Shown here piece after piece: positions 1-8,197 of a stretch of 64,000 nt of DNA (the first letter of the stretch is position 1; every line of letters starts with the position of its first letter). The stretch covers positions 868,001 to 932,000 of the forward strand of contig JADJWR010000003.1 in NCBI GenBank assembly GCA_016716275.1, written 5' to 3'. Source of the DNA: Burkholderiales bacterium. Its GTDB lineage: Bacteria > Pseudomonadota > Gammaproteobacteria > Burkholderiales > Burkholderiaceae_F. The notes beneath the pieces are model-generated. The model saw only the letters and a program-made list of their open reading frames with translations. It searched no databases and was not told the DNA's origin. The position numbers were made by a program, and so were the translations under genes.

Positions 1-113
1 ATCCACTGGCGCCGCGCCAGCGCCAGTTCCTCGGCGGCGAGGTCGACGCGCAGCAGCAGCAGCTGGCCGACGTGGCGCAGTACGCGGCGGGCCGCCTCGA
101 ACGACAGTGCCAT
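1..113 (-). CDS. YqjE/phage-holin-like membrane protein, N-terminal part
   Basis: Only the first 37 or so codons lie in the window; the gene runs off the left edge. The peptide begins MALSFEAARRVLRHVG and continues as a charged amphipathic helix. This resembles the cytoplasmic N-terminus of the YqjE/holin-3 family of small inner-membrane proteins. It starts 11 bases after the yqjD-like stop codon, and the yqjD-yqjE order is common in proteobacteria, so the assignment rests mainly on synteny. No strong ribosome-binding site is visible. The transmembrane part is outside the window, so the family call is tentative. Confidence 0.5.
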   Translation of the reverse strand, partial: MALSFEAARRVLRHVGQLLLLRVDLAAEELALARRQW

Positions 114-124
114 CGGGCGCCCGA

Positions 125-448
125 CTAGCGGCGCGACACCAGCATGCCGAGCAGGAAGCCGATCCCCGCAGCAGCGCCGACCGCCGCCCACGGTTTCTCG
201 TGCACCCAGTCATCGGCGCGGCGCGCCGCGGCGCGGCTCTTCTCGGCGGCAGCCACGCGCGCCTCGGACAGCCTGAGGCTGGCGCGATGCAGGTTCTCGG
301 CAGCGCGTTCGCGCAGCTCGACGGCCTGCTGGCCGGTGCTGCTGGCGGCCTGCTTCAGCAGGGTCTCGACATCGGCCAGCACCACCTTCAGGTCGGTGCC
401 GAGCTTCTCGCCGGACACGCGGGCGGGGGTCAGGGTGTCGTCGTCCAT
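125..448 (-). CDS. DUF883 family protein (YqjD/ElaB-like), C-tail-anchored membrane protein
   Basis: A 107-residue protein with a long charged helical region (residues about 15-85, rich in Ala, Glu and Arg), then the typical DUF883 C-terminus: a short hydrophilic turn with W and PW residues and one hydrophobic segment ending in a basic tail (GIGFLLGMLVSRR). Members of this family are inner-membrane proteins; E. coli YqjD and ElaB associate with ribosomes in stationary phase. Whether this homologue does so is unknown. A good Shine-Dalgarno (GAGGAG) sits 7-12 bases before the ATG. The holin-like gene follows immediately. Confidence 0.85.
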   Translation of the reverse strand: MDDDTLTPARVSGEKLGTDLKVVLADVETLLKQAASSTGQQAVELRERAAENLHRASLRLSEARVAAAEKSRAAARRADDWVHEKPWAAVGAAAGIGFLLGMLVSRR

Positions 449-714
449 CGTCGATTCTCCTCAGGGTTGACTTGCGCCGCGACGCGTGACCGCACGGCCG
501 CGGGCGAAGGTGAACGTGTACCAGATCGGCTCGGCGACCGCTGTCTGTCTTCTGCCTACGAGTCGTGCGTACGTGTTTGCCGACGGGGCGAGCTTAATCG
601 AGCAGGCCCACCTGCTGCTTGCGAACTGGCAAGGACGGGCTCGGCGGGACCGCGAGCCGCCACCCGGCCGGCTGCTAGATTCCGCCTCGACCTCGACCAA
701 GCCGCCTTTCCGCC

Positions 715-1950
715 ATGCCGCCCTCCCCCGCGCCGACGACCGCCTCGCCGGTCCGTATCGGTACGCCGCTGTCGCCAGGCGCCACGCGCGTGCTGCTGCT
801 CGGCGCCGGCGAACTCGGCAAGGAAGTGATCATCGCCCTGCAGCGGCTCGGCGTCGAAGTGATCGCCGCCGACCGCTACGCCAACGCGCCGGGACAGCAG
901 GTGGCGCACCGCGCACATGTGCTGAACATGGCCGATCCGCTTGCTCTGCGCGCGCTGATCGAGAAGGAGCGGCCGCACCTGGTGGTGCCGGAGATCGAGG
1001 CGATCGCCACCGAGGCGCTGCTGCAGGTCGAGCGCGACGGACTGGCAACGGTGATCCCGAGTGCGCGGGCGGCGCACCTGACCATGAACCGCGAGGGAAT
1101 CCGCCGTCTGGCAGCCGAGGAACTCGGCCTGCCGACCTCGCCTTACCGCTTTGCCTCGTCGCTGGCTGAAGTCGAGGCGGCGGTCGACGCCGTCGGCCTG
1201 CCCTGCCTGATCAAGCCGGTGATGTCCTCTTCCGGCAAGGGGCAGAGCAAGGTCGAGCGGCGCGAGGAGCTTGCCGAGGCGTGGCAGTACGCCAACGCCG
1301 GCGGCCGTGTCAGCCTCGGCCGGGTGATCGTCGAGGGCCTGGTCGACTTCGACTACGAGATCACCCTGCTGACGGTGCGCGCGCGCGGCGCCGCCGGCCC
1401 GATCGAGACCCACTTCTGCGAGCCGATCGGCCACCTGCAGGTGCACGGCGACTACGTCGAGAGCTGGCAGCCGCAGCCGATGAGCGCGCCGGCGGCCGCC
1501 GCCGCCCGCCAGTACGCGCGCCAGGTGACCGCCAGCCTCGGCGGACTCGGCATCTTCGGCGTCGAACTGTTCGTCAAGGGCGACCATGTCTGGTTCTCCG
1601 AGGTCAGCCCGCGGCCGCACGACACCGGACTGGTGACCCTGGCGAGCCAGTGGCAGAGCGAGTTCGAACTGCACGCCCGCGCGCTGCTCGGCCTGCCGGT
1701 CGATCCCCGACTGCGCAATCCCGGCGCCAGCCGGGTGATCTATGGCGGCGTCGACGCCGGCGGCATCGTCTTCGACGGTGTCGACCAGGCGCTGCGCATC
1801 GAAGGCGTCGACCTTCGGCTGTTCGGCAAGCCGGAATCGTTCGTCAGGCGGCGCATGGGGGTGGCGCTGGCGCACGGTGCCGACGTCGCCCAGGCTCGCC
1901 AGCGGGCCAGCGCGGCCGCCGCCGCCGTGCGCCCGCGGCCCGCCGGATGA
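715..1950 (+). CDS. purT: Formate-dependent phosphoribosylglycinamide formyltransferase (GAR transformylase 2)
   Basis: PurT makes formyl-GAR from GAR, formate and ATP, the folate-independent version of the third step of purine synthesis, in the cytosol. The 411-residue protein has the family N-terminus (RVLLLGAGELGKEV, residues 25-38), the ATP-grasp nucleotide loop SSSGKGQS (171-178) after LIKPVM, and an ATP-grasp C-terminal half with the SEVSPRPHDTG stretch. Its length is close to the usual 390-400; the extra residues are a Pro/Ala-rich N-terminus. It stands alone between a divergent yqjD operon and a response regulator. The 266 bases upstream hold no recognisable gene. Confidence 0.95.
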   Translation: MPPSPAPTTASPVRIGTPLSPGATRVLLLGAGELGKEVIIALQRLGVEVIAADRYANAPGQQVAHRAHVLNMADPLALRALIEKERPHLVVPEIEAIATEALLQVERDGLATVIPSARAAHLTMNREGIRRLAAEELGLPTSPYRFASSLAEVEAAVDAVGLPCLIKPVMSSSGKGQSKVERREELAEAWQYANAGGRVSLGRVIVEGLVDFDYEITLLTVRARGAAGPIETHFCEPIGHLQVHGDYVESWQPQPMSAPAAAAARQYARQVTASLGGLGIFGVELFVKGDHVWFSEVSPRPHDTGLVTLASQWQSEFELHARALLGLPVDPRLRNPGASRVIYGGVDAGGIVFDGVDQALRIEGVDLRLFGKPESFVRRRMGVALAHGADVAQARQRASAAAAAVRPRPAG

Positions 1951-2046
1951 CCGCCGCCGCGGTGGGGTTGCCGATAGAATGCAGCGGCTGAGAGAGGCGG
2001 CGCGCCATCCAAAGGCGCAAGACACCGACGGGGAGCGGTCAAAGCA

Positions 2047-2715
2047 ATGAAAATCCTTCTGGTTGACGACCATTCGCTGATCACCGACGCGCTGAAGGTC
2101 CTGCTGCTCGACCTCGATCCGCAGGCCAAGATCTTCACCGCGGTCGATGCGCCCGGCGCCGAACAGCTGGCGGCGCAGCACCAGGACGCCGACCTGATGC
2201 TGCTCGACCTCGGCCTGCCGGGCGCCACCGGCACCAGCCTGCTCGAGAAGCTGACCGGCCTGTATCCGGACCTGAAGATCCTGGTGCTGTCGGGCGTGCA
2301 GGACCAGCGCAGCGTGATGCGGGTGCTGCAGCTCGGCGCTTCCGGTTTCGTGCCGAAGTCGATGGCGACCGACAACCTCGTCTCGGCGATCCGCTTCGTT
2401 CTCTCCGGCGGCGTCTACATCCCGGCCGACCTGCTCGAGGACGCCACGCGCGGCGCCCAGATGCTGGGCCTGCCGGAACGCGGCCGCGACATGCTCGGCC
2501 GCCCTTCGGCCGGGCGCGTGCAGCTCACCGAGCGCCAGGAGCAGGTGCTGCAGCTGCTGGCGCGCGGGGCGCCGATCAAGATCATCTGCCGCGAACTGAA
2601 CCTCAGCGAGGGCACGGTGAAGACGCACGTCACCGCCATCTACCGGGCCTTCGGCGCGTCGAACCGCACCGAGGCGCTGCTCGCCGCACGCCGCAACGGC
2701 TACGACGTCGGCTGA
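2047..2715 (+). CDS. Two-component response regulator, LuxR/NarL type
   Basis: 222 residues: an N-terminal receiver domain (residues 1-120) with the acidic pair D7-D8 and phospho-acceptor D54 in MLLDLGLPG, then a LuxR helix-turn-helix (about 155-220) beginning LTERQEQVLQLLARG and containing SEGTVKTHV. It should bind DNA as a phosphorylated dimer. Its 3' end faces the hybrid histidine kinase on the opposite strand, 23 bases away, so the pair is a reasonable cognate system although the two genes cannot share a transcript. Target genes cannot be deduced. Confidence 0.9.
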   Translation: MKILLVDDHSLITDALKVLLLDLDPQAKIFTAVDAPGAEQLAAQHQDADLMLLDLGLPGATGTSLLEKLTGLYPDLKILVLSGVQDQRSVMRVLQLGASGFVPKSMATDNLVSAIRFVLSGGVYIPADLLEDATRGAQMLGLPERGRDMLGRPSAGRVQLTERQEQVLQLLARGAPIKIICRELNLSEGTVKTHVTAIYRAFGASNRTEALLAARRNGYDVG

Positions 2716-2738
2716 GGCGGCTCCCGCCGGCGGCCCGC

Positions 2739-4661
2739 CTACCGACGCGGCAGGGTCGTCGCACCAGCGGCCAGTGCCACTTCCACCGGCCGGGCGGCCT
2801 CGATCAGGCCCAGCGACTGGGCGATGCGGTTGTTCAGCAGAATCGCGTTGGTGGGTTTCTGCAGGACGACCGGCTCCTCGACCCGGCTGCGCGCGATCAC
2901 CCCGGCGAGCGCCGGGTTCGCCTGCAGGGTCCGCTTGACGGCGCGCTGGAAATCACCGACCACCTCGCCCATCGTCACCGCGGTCAGCATCACCACCGGC
3001 ACCGGGCCGCCGACGGCCTGGCGGATCTTCAGCGCCACTTCGACGCCGCTCACTTCATTGCCCAGGTTCTGATCGGCGACGATCAGGTCGACGCGCTGCT
3101 GCCCGCCGAGCTGCGCCTGCAACTGCGCCGTGTAGCCGGGCTCGGCGATCACCTCGGCGCCCCACGAGCGAAGCAGGTGGCCGAGGCTGGTGCGGATCTC
3201 CTCGTTGTCCTCGATCAGCACCAGCGTGTGGCCGGTCAGCAGGCAGATGTTCGAGTCGTTCAGCGTCGCCGGCGGCCGCGGTCCGCGATGCGGCAGCGCC
3301 GACAGCGGCGTCTCGACGCGAAAGACGGTGCCCGAGCCCGGCCTGGTGGTGACGATCAGCGGGTGGCCCAGCACGTTGCAGATGCGGCGAACGATCGAAA
3401 GGCCGAGCCCGAAGCCGCCGACCGGTTCGCCCTTGGCGCTCTCGCCGCGGTAGAACTCGTCGAACACGCGCGACAGCTCGTCCTGCCTGATGCCGGGCCC
3501 GGTGTCCCAGACTTCGATGCTGATCAGCCCGCCACGCGGCCGCGCCGCCAGCAGCACGCCACCCTCGGCGGTGTAGCGGATCGCGTTGCCTAGCAGGTTG
3601 CGCAGCACGCGCGCCAGCAGCACCGGGTCGGACTCGACCGCCAGCTTCGGCCGGCGCACGCGCAGCTCGAGCCCTTTGCCGTGCGCCAGCGGCGTGAACT
3701 CCTGGGCGATCTGGCCGAGCATCTCGTCGAGCAGCACCTGCTGCAGGCGCGGCTGGATCGCGCCCGCGTCGAGCCGCGAGATCTCCAGCAGCTCCTCGAC
3801 CAGCTTCGACAGTGAATCGACCGCCGAGGCGAGGCTGCGGGCCAGCGGCTCCAGCGGCCCGGTGGCGCGCTTCTTCAGCAGCGAACAGTAGATGCCGATC
3901 GCCTGCAGCGGCTGGCGCAGGTCGTGGCTGGCGGCGGCGAAGAACTTGGTCTTCGACCGCGTCGCCTCCTCTGCCGCCCGGCGCGCCTCGTCGGCGACGC
4001 GCTTCTCGTGCAGCAGCTGACCGACCAGCACCTCGTTGTCGAAGTCGTGCTTGGCCGCCTCGAACATCGTCACACCGAAGCTGCGGCCGAAGAACATCGT
4101 GTAGGCGAGCATCGTCACCATCACGAAGGCGGCAGTCAGGTAGGCCGGGTCCTGCTCGGCCAGCATGCGCGCCACCAGCGGCAGCAGCGCCACCGGCAGG
4201 AAGGCGAACAGCGCCGGCCGGTAGGCGGCATACAGCGTCAGCGAGCCGAAGGCGACGCCGAGGATCACGGTCACCAGCACCAGCTGCTTCAGCGGATCGT
4301 CGGGCAGAAAGAACAGCCAACCAGCCGCGCCCCACAGCAGGCCGCCGGCCAGCGCCTGCAGGACCCAGCGGGTCGACCACGCATGAACGTTGTCGACGTC
4401 GATCCTCGCCCGGCGAAACGAGCCGGTCATGCGCAGCCGCACCAGCGACTCGGTCGCCATCGCGGCAAACCAGCCGAGCAGCAGCGCCTGCTCGTGCACC
4501 CGCCACAGCGCCGCCAGCAGCGCCGCCGCACCGACGATGCTGCCCAGCACCGAGCGCGGCACCTGCCGGTGAACCGAGGCGATCACGCCGGCGAGGATGC
4601 GTTCGTGCTGCTGGGCGCGCTGCTCGCTGGCGCTGGCGAAGCGGTTCGACGGATCGGCCAT
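2739..4661 (-). CDS. Membrane hybrid sensor histidine kinase with C-terminal receiver
   Basis: 640 residues. Residues 35-195 contain about six hydrophobic segments and no large periplasmic domain, so the input is probably membrane-embedded. A short coiled coil (210-240) leads to a HisKA domain with acceptor H246 (SHDLRQPLQ), then HATPase motifs (N359 in RNLLGNA, DTGPG at 386-390, GFGLGLS at 416-422). After a linker, the receiver domain starts near 478 with ED at 484-485, D530 in VADQNLG and K602. The DLRQPLQAIG H-box is typical of hybrid kinases paired with LuxR regulators. The ATG at 4661 was chosen because the open frame upstream to 5117 is only shadow sequence over ldcA. The receiver carries an expanded stretch at 563-600 before its conserved Lys. 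Confidence 0.9.
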   Translation of the reverse strand: MADPSNRFASASEQRAQQHERILAGVIASVHRQVPRSVLGSIVGAAALLAALWRVHEQALLLGWFAAMATESLVRLRMTGSFRRARIDVDNVHAWSTRWVLQALAGGLLWGAAGWLFFLPDDPLKQLVLVTVILGVAFGSLTLYAAYRPALFAFLPVALLPLVARMLAEQDPAYLTAAFVMVTMLAYTMFFGRSFGVTMFEAAKHDFDNEVLVGQLLHEKRVADEARRAAEEATRSKTKFFAAASHDLRQPLQAIGIYCSLLKKRATGPLEPLARSLASAVDSLSKLVEELLEISRLDAGAIQPRLQQVLLDEMLGQIAQEFTPLAHGKGLELRVRRPKLAVESDPVLLARVLRNLLGNAIRYTAEGGVLLAARPRGGLISIEVWDTGPGIRQDELSRVFDEFYRGESAKGEPVGGFGLGLSIVRRICNVLGHPLIVTTRPGSGTVFRVETPLSALPHRGPRPPATLNDSNICLLTGHTLVLIEDNEEIRTSLGHLLRSWGAEVIAEPGYTAQLQAQLGGQQRVDLIVADQNLGNEVSGVEVALKIRQAVGGPVPVVMLTAVTMGEVVGDFQRAVKRTLQANPALAGVIARSRVEEPVVLQKPTNAILLNNRIAQSLGLIEAARPVEVALAAGATTLPRR

Positions 4662-4717
4662 GGGTGGCGATGATAGGCATGCGCCGCCGCCCTGTCGCCA
4701 CCCGAGGGCCGCGGCCC

Positions 4718-5629
4718 TCAGGGCCGCAGCGTCGGATGGCCGCTGAAGGACAGTTCGGCGTGACCCGCGCGCATGCGCAGCCGCGCCCGCGCGCCGACCG
4801 GCAGCGTCAGCTTGCGCGGCACGTGGCCGAACGGCAGTCCGGCGAGCACCGGCACCGCGAGCCGTGCGCGCAGCTGGGCGATCGCCGTGCCGAGGTCGTA
4901 GCCATTGTCGGTCGGCTGCGCCGGCACCGGCGAGAAATCGCCGAGCACCACCGCACGGCAGCGCGCGAACACGCCGGCGTGCAGCAACTGGTGCAGCATG
5001 CGCTCGACCCGGTAGGCCGCCTCGTTGACGTCCTCGAGGAACAGGATGCCGCCGCGCACCCGCGGCAGGTAGGGCGTGCCGACCAGCGCGCTGACCAGCG
5101 CCAGGTTGCCGCCCCACAGCGTGCCCGTGACGTCGCAGTCCGGGCCGTCGCCGGCGAACTCCACCTGGTGCTCGGCGCGGGTCAGCGTGGCGAAGAACTG
5201 CTCGACCGTGAAGCGGTCCGGCTCGGCGGCGGCGAAGTCGCCGGCCGACGGTCCCTGGAAGCTGATTCCGCCGGCACGCGCCAGGTAGGCCAGGTTGAAG
5301 GCGGTGAAGTCGCTGATGCCGACGATGATGCGGCCGGCCCGGCCGATCGCCTCGAAGTCGATCGCATCGAGCAGCCGCGACAGCCCGTAGCCGCCGCGCG
5401 CCGACAGCACCACGTCGATGCGCCGGTCGGTGGCGAACCGCTGCAGGTCGTGCAGGCGCAATTCATCCGGGCCGGCAAAGCGCGTCTCGCGCGCGAAGCA
5501 GCTTTCGCCCGCCTGCACCTGCCAGCCGCGCGCCGCGAAGAACTGCGCCGCCCGGTCGGCCAGCCCGTCAGGCAGCGCGCCGGACGGCGCCACCAGCGCC
5601 AGCGTCGGCGCCCTAGCCTTGGTCGGCAT
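4718..5629 (-). CDS. ldcA: LD-carboxypeptidase (S66 family), murein tetrapeptide recycling
   Basis: 303 residues. S66 enzymes cleave the terminal D-Ala from cytosolic murein tetrapeptides during peptidoglycan recycling. The nucleophile motif is GISDFTA with S106; the acid is in LEDVNEAAYRVERML and the histidine in GLPFGHVPRKLT near the C-terminus, so the Ser-Glu-His triad looks intact. The ATG at 5629 gives the normal N-terminus (LALVAPSGAL) and overlaps the end of tadA by 17 bases, showing translational coupling. A palindrome GAGGGCCGCGGCCCTC lies directly after the stop and may end the transcript. Confidence 0.9.
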   Translation of the reverse strand: MPTKARAPTLALVAPSGALPDGLADRAAQFFAARGWQVQAGESCFARETRFAGPDELRLHDLQRFATDRRIDVVLSARGGYGLSRLLDAIDFEAIGRAGRIIVGISDFTAFNLAYLARAGGISFQGPSAGDFAAAEPDRFTVEQFFATLTRAEHQVEFAGDGPDCDVTGTLWGGNLALVSALVGTPYLPRVRGGILFLEDVNEAAYRVERMLHQLLHAGVFARCRAVVLGDFSPVPAQPTDNGYDLGTAIAQLRARLAVPVLAGLPFGHVPRKLTLPVGARARLRMRAGHAELSFSGHPTLRP

Positions 5630-6722
5630 CGCCGTCCTCGGCGTCGGGCAGCAGCGCGCCGGAGCGGCGAAGCGCCCGCCGCTCGGCGAAGAACTCCGAC
5701 AGCAGCCGGCCGCAGCGGTCGGCCAGCACACCGCCGTCGACCACCGTGTGGTGGTTCAGACGCGCCTCGGCGAACAGGTCGACCACGCTGCCGCAGGCGC
5801 CCGTCTTCGGGTCGCGCGTGCCGTAGACCAGACGCGCGATGCGCGCGTGCTGGATCGCGCCGGCGCACATCGCGCAGGGCTCGAGCGTCACGTACAGCGT
5901 GCAGCCGGCCAGTCGGTAGTTGCCCAGCAGGGCGGCTGCGGCGCGCATCGCCTGGATCTCGGCGTGCGCGGTCGGGTCGTGATTGGCGATCGGCTGGTTG
6001 AAGCCGGTCGCCAGCACCTGCCCGTCGCGCACCACCAGCGCGCCGACTGGCACCTCGCCCATCGCCCAGCCGTTGTGCGCCTGGTCGAGCGCCATCGCCA
6101 TGAACATCGCGTCGCGATCACCGGCCGGCGGCAGTGACCGGGCCAGCCCGCTGGGATCGCCCTGTTCGGTGACTTCGATTGCCGCCGCGGCGCGCGCCAG
6201 CCACGCCTGCTTGCGCGCCAGCCGCTCGCTCTCGTGCGCCGCCCTCGCCCGCCCGACCGCCTCGGCCAGGCGCGGCACGTCGAGCCGCGCGGCGGCGTCC
6301 TGCAGCCGCGACGGCAGCGTGCCGCGCCGGTAGTCGGTGCCGCGGTCGCTGCGTTCGACGAAACCGAGGTCGACCAGCCAGCGGCGCAGTTCCGCGTGGT
6401 CGGTATCGAGCATTGCGCCGGTGGTGGCGAGGAAATCGCGCAGGCGCTCGCTCGCCTCGCGCTCGCCAAGCCCCTGCTCGACCGGCAGGTGCAGCGCGGC
6501 GGAGGCGAGCAGCAGGTCGAGGTCGTCGCGCGACGCGCCGAGCATCGTGCCGATCGCCAGGCCCTGCCGACGGCTCAACTCGGCGAGCCGGCGCAGCCAG
6601 AGCTCGACGGTGACCGCCGGCCCGGCTTCATCCTCCGCCGCTCCGCTGTCGCCTCGATCCCTTTCCTCACCCGCGAGCATGTCCAGTGGCCGCCAGTCGT
6701 TGCCGCAGGGATTGTGCGTCAT
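5613..6722 (-). CDS. tadA: tRNA adenosine(34) deaminase with N-terminal DUF2087-like domain
   Basis: 369 residues, about twice the usual TadA. Residues 205-355 are the deaminase that converts A34 to inosine in tRNA-Arg: zinc ligands and acid in TAHAEIQ (H253, E255) and in LEPCAMCAGA (C283, C286), plus the family stretches MGEVPVGALVV and FNQPIANHDPTAHAE. Residues 40-145 form a separate unit ending ELRRWLVDLGFVERSDRG, which matches the pattern of DUF2087, a small domain often found on transcriptional regulators. A charged helix (150-200) links the two. No internal ATG with a good ribosome-binding site precedes the deaminase, so the fusion looks real. Gene symbol refers to the deaminase half. 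Confidence 0.88.
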   Translation of the reverse strand: MTHNPCGNDWRPLDMLAGEERDRGDSGAAEDEAGPAVTVELWLRRLAELSRRQGLAIGTMLGASRDDLDLLLASAALHLPVEQGLGEREASERLRDFLATTGAMLDTDHAELRRWLVDLGFVERSDRGTDYRRGTLPSRLQDAAARLDVPRLAEAVGRARAAHESERLARKQAWLARAAAAIEVTEQGDPSGLARSLPPAGDRDAMFMAMALDQAHNGWAMGEVPVGALVVRDGQVLATGFNQPIANHDPTAHAEIQAMRAAAALLGNYRLAGCTLYVTLEPCAMCAGAIQHARIARLVYGTRDPKTGACGSVVDLFAEARLNHHTVVDGGVLADRCGRLLSEFFAERRALRRSGALLPDAEDGDADQG

Positions 6723-6764
6723 TCCGGCGCCGACCCGCCCGCCGGGCCGTCCGCCGCAAAGACT

Positions 6765-7982
6765 TCAGAATGCGTAGCCGACCGCCAGGCCGAAGGTGGC
6801 CGGCGCGAGCTTGACGGTGCCCTGCAGTTCGCCGTCCCGGTACAACTGGTGCCGCGGGAAATTCACCGTCAGCCCGCCGGTGAGCACCATCGCGTCGGTG
6901 AGGCGGAAGTTTGCGCCGGCCTGTAGCACCGGGCTGAAGCTGTCGCGCGACAGGCTGAAGCCGGGCATGTCCTGGCCGGTGATCCTGCTGTAGGCGATGC
7001 CGGCGCCGGCGTACATGCGCAAGCCTCGATAGGTGGGCACGTGGTACTGCGCAGTGATGGTCACCGGCAGCAGGTCGAAGGTGCCCAGCCGCGTGTCGTT
7101 CAGGTCGAGCGAGTGGCTCGATCGGGACGCCGCGACGTCCACGGCCAGTCGGTCGGTGAAGAAGTGCCGGAAACCGCCGACCGGCGCCCACGAATTTCCC
7201 GCGGCAACGCTGTCGATGCCCGACGCGTCGGTGTTCACCCAGCCGCCGCCGGCATACAGCAGGTTCGTCCGCGGGCTGCCGTCGCGCGCGAATCCGGCGC
7301 CGAACGGCCCGGCCGGGCGGTCGCCGCGTTCGACGGGTGGCGACGAATCGTTCTGCGGCAGGGTGACGCGGGCGAAGAAGAACAGCACCTCGGTGGTCGG
7401 AATCCAGCTGCCGTAGAAGGTCACCCGGTCGGTGCCGATGCTCGCCAGCGGCAGGAACGCAGGAAACGGCAGGTAGTTCGCATCGGCGCGCGCCGTCAGG
7501 AAAGCGGTGTAGCCGAGCCCGCCCTTGACGCTGCCGAACAGCGGCCAGCGCGCCAGCCAGGCCCAGCCGAGCACGGGCTGGAAGTCATAGTGCGAGTCGC
7601 TGAAGGCCAGCGCGTAGACCATCCGCTCGTTGTCCTTCCCGTCGACCAGCGTTCGCGCGTAGCCGACGCCGTACGGGAAGTTGTTGTTGTCGTCGCGGTT
7701 CGGATACTTGTAGGCCGGATGGAACGTGAAAAGGGGCAGCAGCAGGCCGGCATCGCCGCCCTTGAAGTTGCGCTTCGACCCTTCCCACAGATCGGCGAAC
7801 CAGCCCTTCCATCCGGGTTGTCTCGCCTCACGCGGCAGCAGGCCGACCGGCGTCGATTCGTTCAGCGCGCGCAGGGCGCGCGTGGTGAACGACGGCTGCA
7901 CCTCGTCGGCCCACGACGCGGAGATCGAGGCGGCAAGGATCAGCGAGGCGAGACCGCGGCCGATGCGCGGACGCCGGCACAC
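6765..7982 (-). CDS. PagP lipid A palmitoyltransferase fused to an OmpW-like beta-barrel
   Basis: 405 residues from the GTG at 7982, which gives a good Sec signal peptide (basic n-region, then GLASLILAASISASWA). The open frame continues upstream to a GTG at 8084 and has no in-frame ATG before the barrel, so the start is uncertain. Residues about 60-210 match PagP, the outer-membrane enzyme that moves palmitate from phospholipid to lipid A: TFHPAY (H88), FSDSHYDF (D129, S130), GLGYTAFLTAR and LPLASIG. These hold equivalents of all three known catalytic residues. Residues about 238-405 form a second barrel of OmpW type (QYHVP, MYAGAGIAYSRI) ending in a C-terminal Phe (VGYAF), the usual BAM signal. 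PagP alone is about 160-190 residues. Confidence 0.8.
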   Translation of the reverse strand: MCRRPRIGRGLASLILAASISASWADEVQPSFTTRALRALNESTPVGLLPREARQPGWKGWFADLWEGSKRNFKGGDAGLLLPLFTFHPAYKYPNRDDNNNFPYGVGYARTLVDGKDNERMVYALAFSDSHYDFQPVLGWAWLARWPLFGSVKGGLGYTAFLTARADANYLPFPAFLPLASIGTDRVTFYGSWIPTTEVLFFFARVTLPQNDSSPPVERGDRPAGPFGAGFARDGSPRTNLLYAGGGWVNTDASGIDSVAAGNSWAPVGGFRHFFTDRLAVDVAASRSSHSLDLNDTRLGTFDLLPVTITAQYHVPTYRGLRMYAGAGIAYSRITGQDMPGFSLSRDSFSPVLQAGANFRLTDAMVLTGGLTVNFPRHQLYRDGELQGTVKLAPATFGLAVGYAF

Positions 7983-8197
7983 GATCGCGCGCAGCCGGCG
8001 CGGTCGATCGACGCGAGTGGAGAGGAACAACCTGATTGGGGAAGTGGGATGAGCAGCGCCGCGTGCGGCGGCGAAACATAGCACGGCGGGCGGCGACGGC
8101 CCGGGCCCGAAACGAGCGTGGCGACGGCGGCGCAGGGAGACTTTGCGCGTCCCGCGCTGTCGGGATCACCAACGGCGCGCGTCGGAGCACGCAAGTC

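Noticed and set aside
461..700. Small minus-strand ORF between yqjD and purT
   Set aside because: No ribosome-binding site, no family resemblance, and Arg/Ser-rich composition; the gap is better read as a divergent promoter region.
556..2628. 690-codon minus-strand open frame opposite purT and the LuxR regulator
   Set aside because: Composition is low-complexity Arg/His/Gln/Ala typical of antisense frames in GC-rich coding DNA, with no family resemblance; purT and the regulator on the plus strand are certain.
8085..8197. Possible extra N-terminal extension of the PagP-OmpW protein
   Set aside because: The frame to 8084 would put a basic, non-signal stretch before the signal peptide; GTG at 7982 gives a normal Sec signal, though the start remains open.
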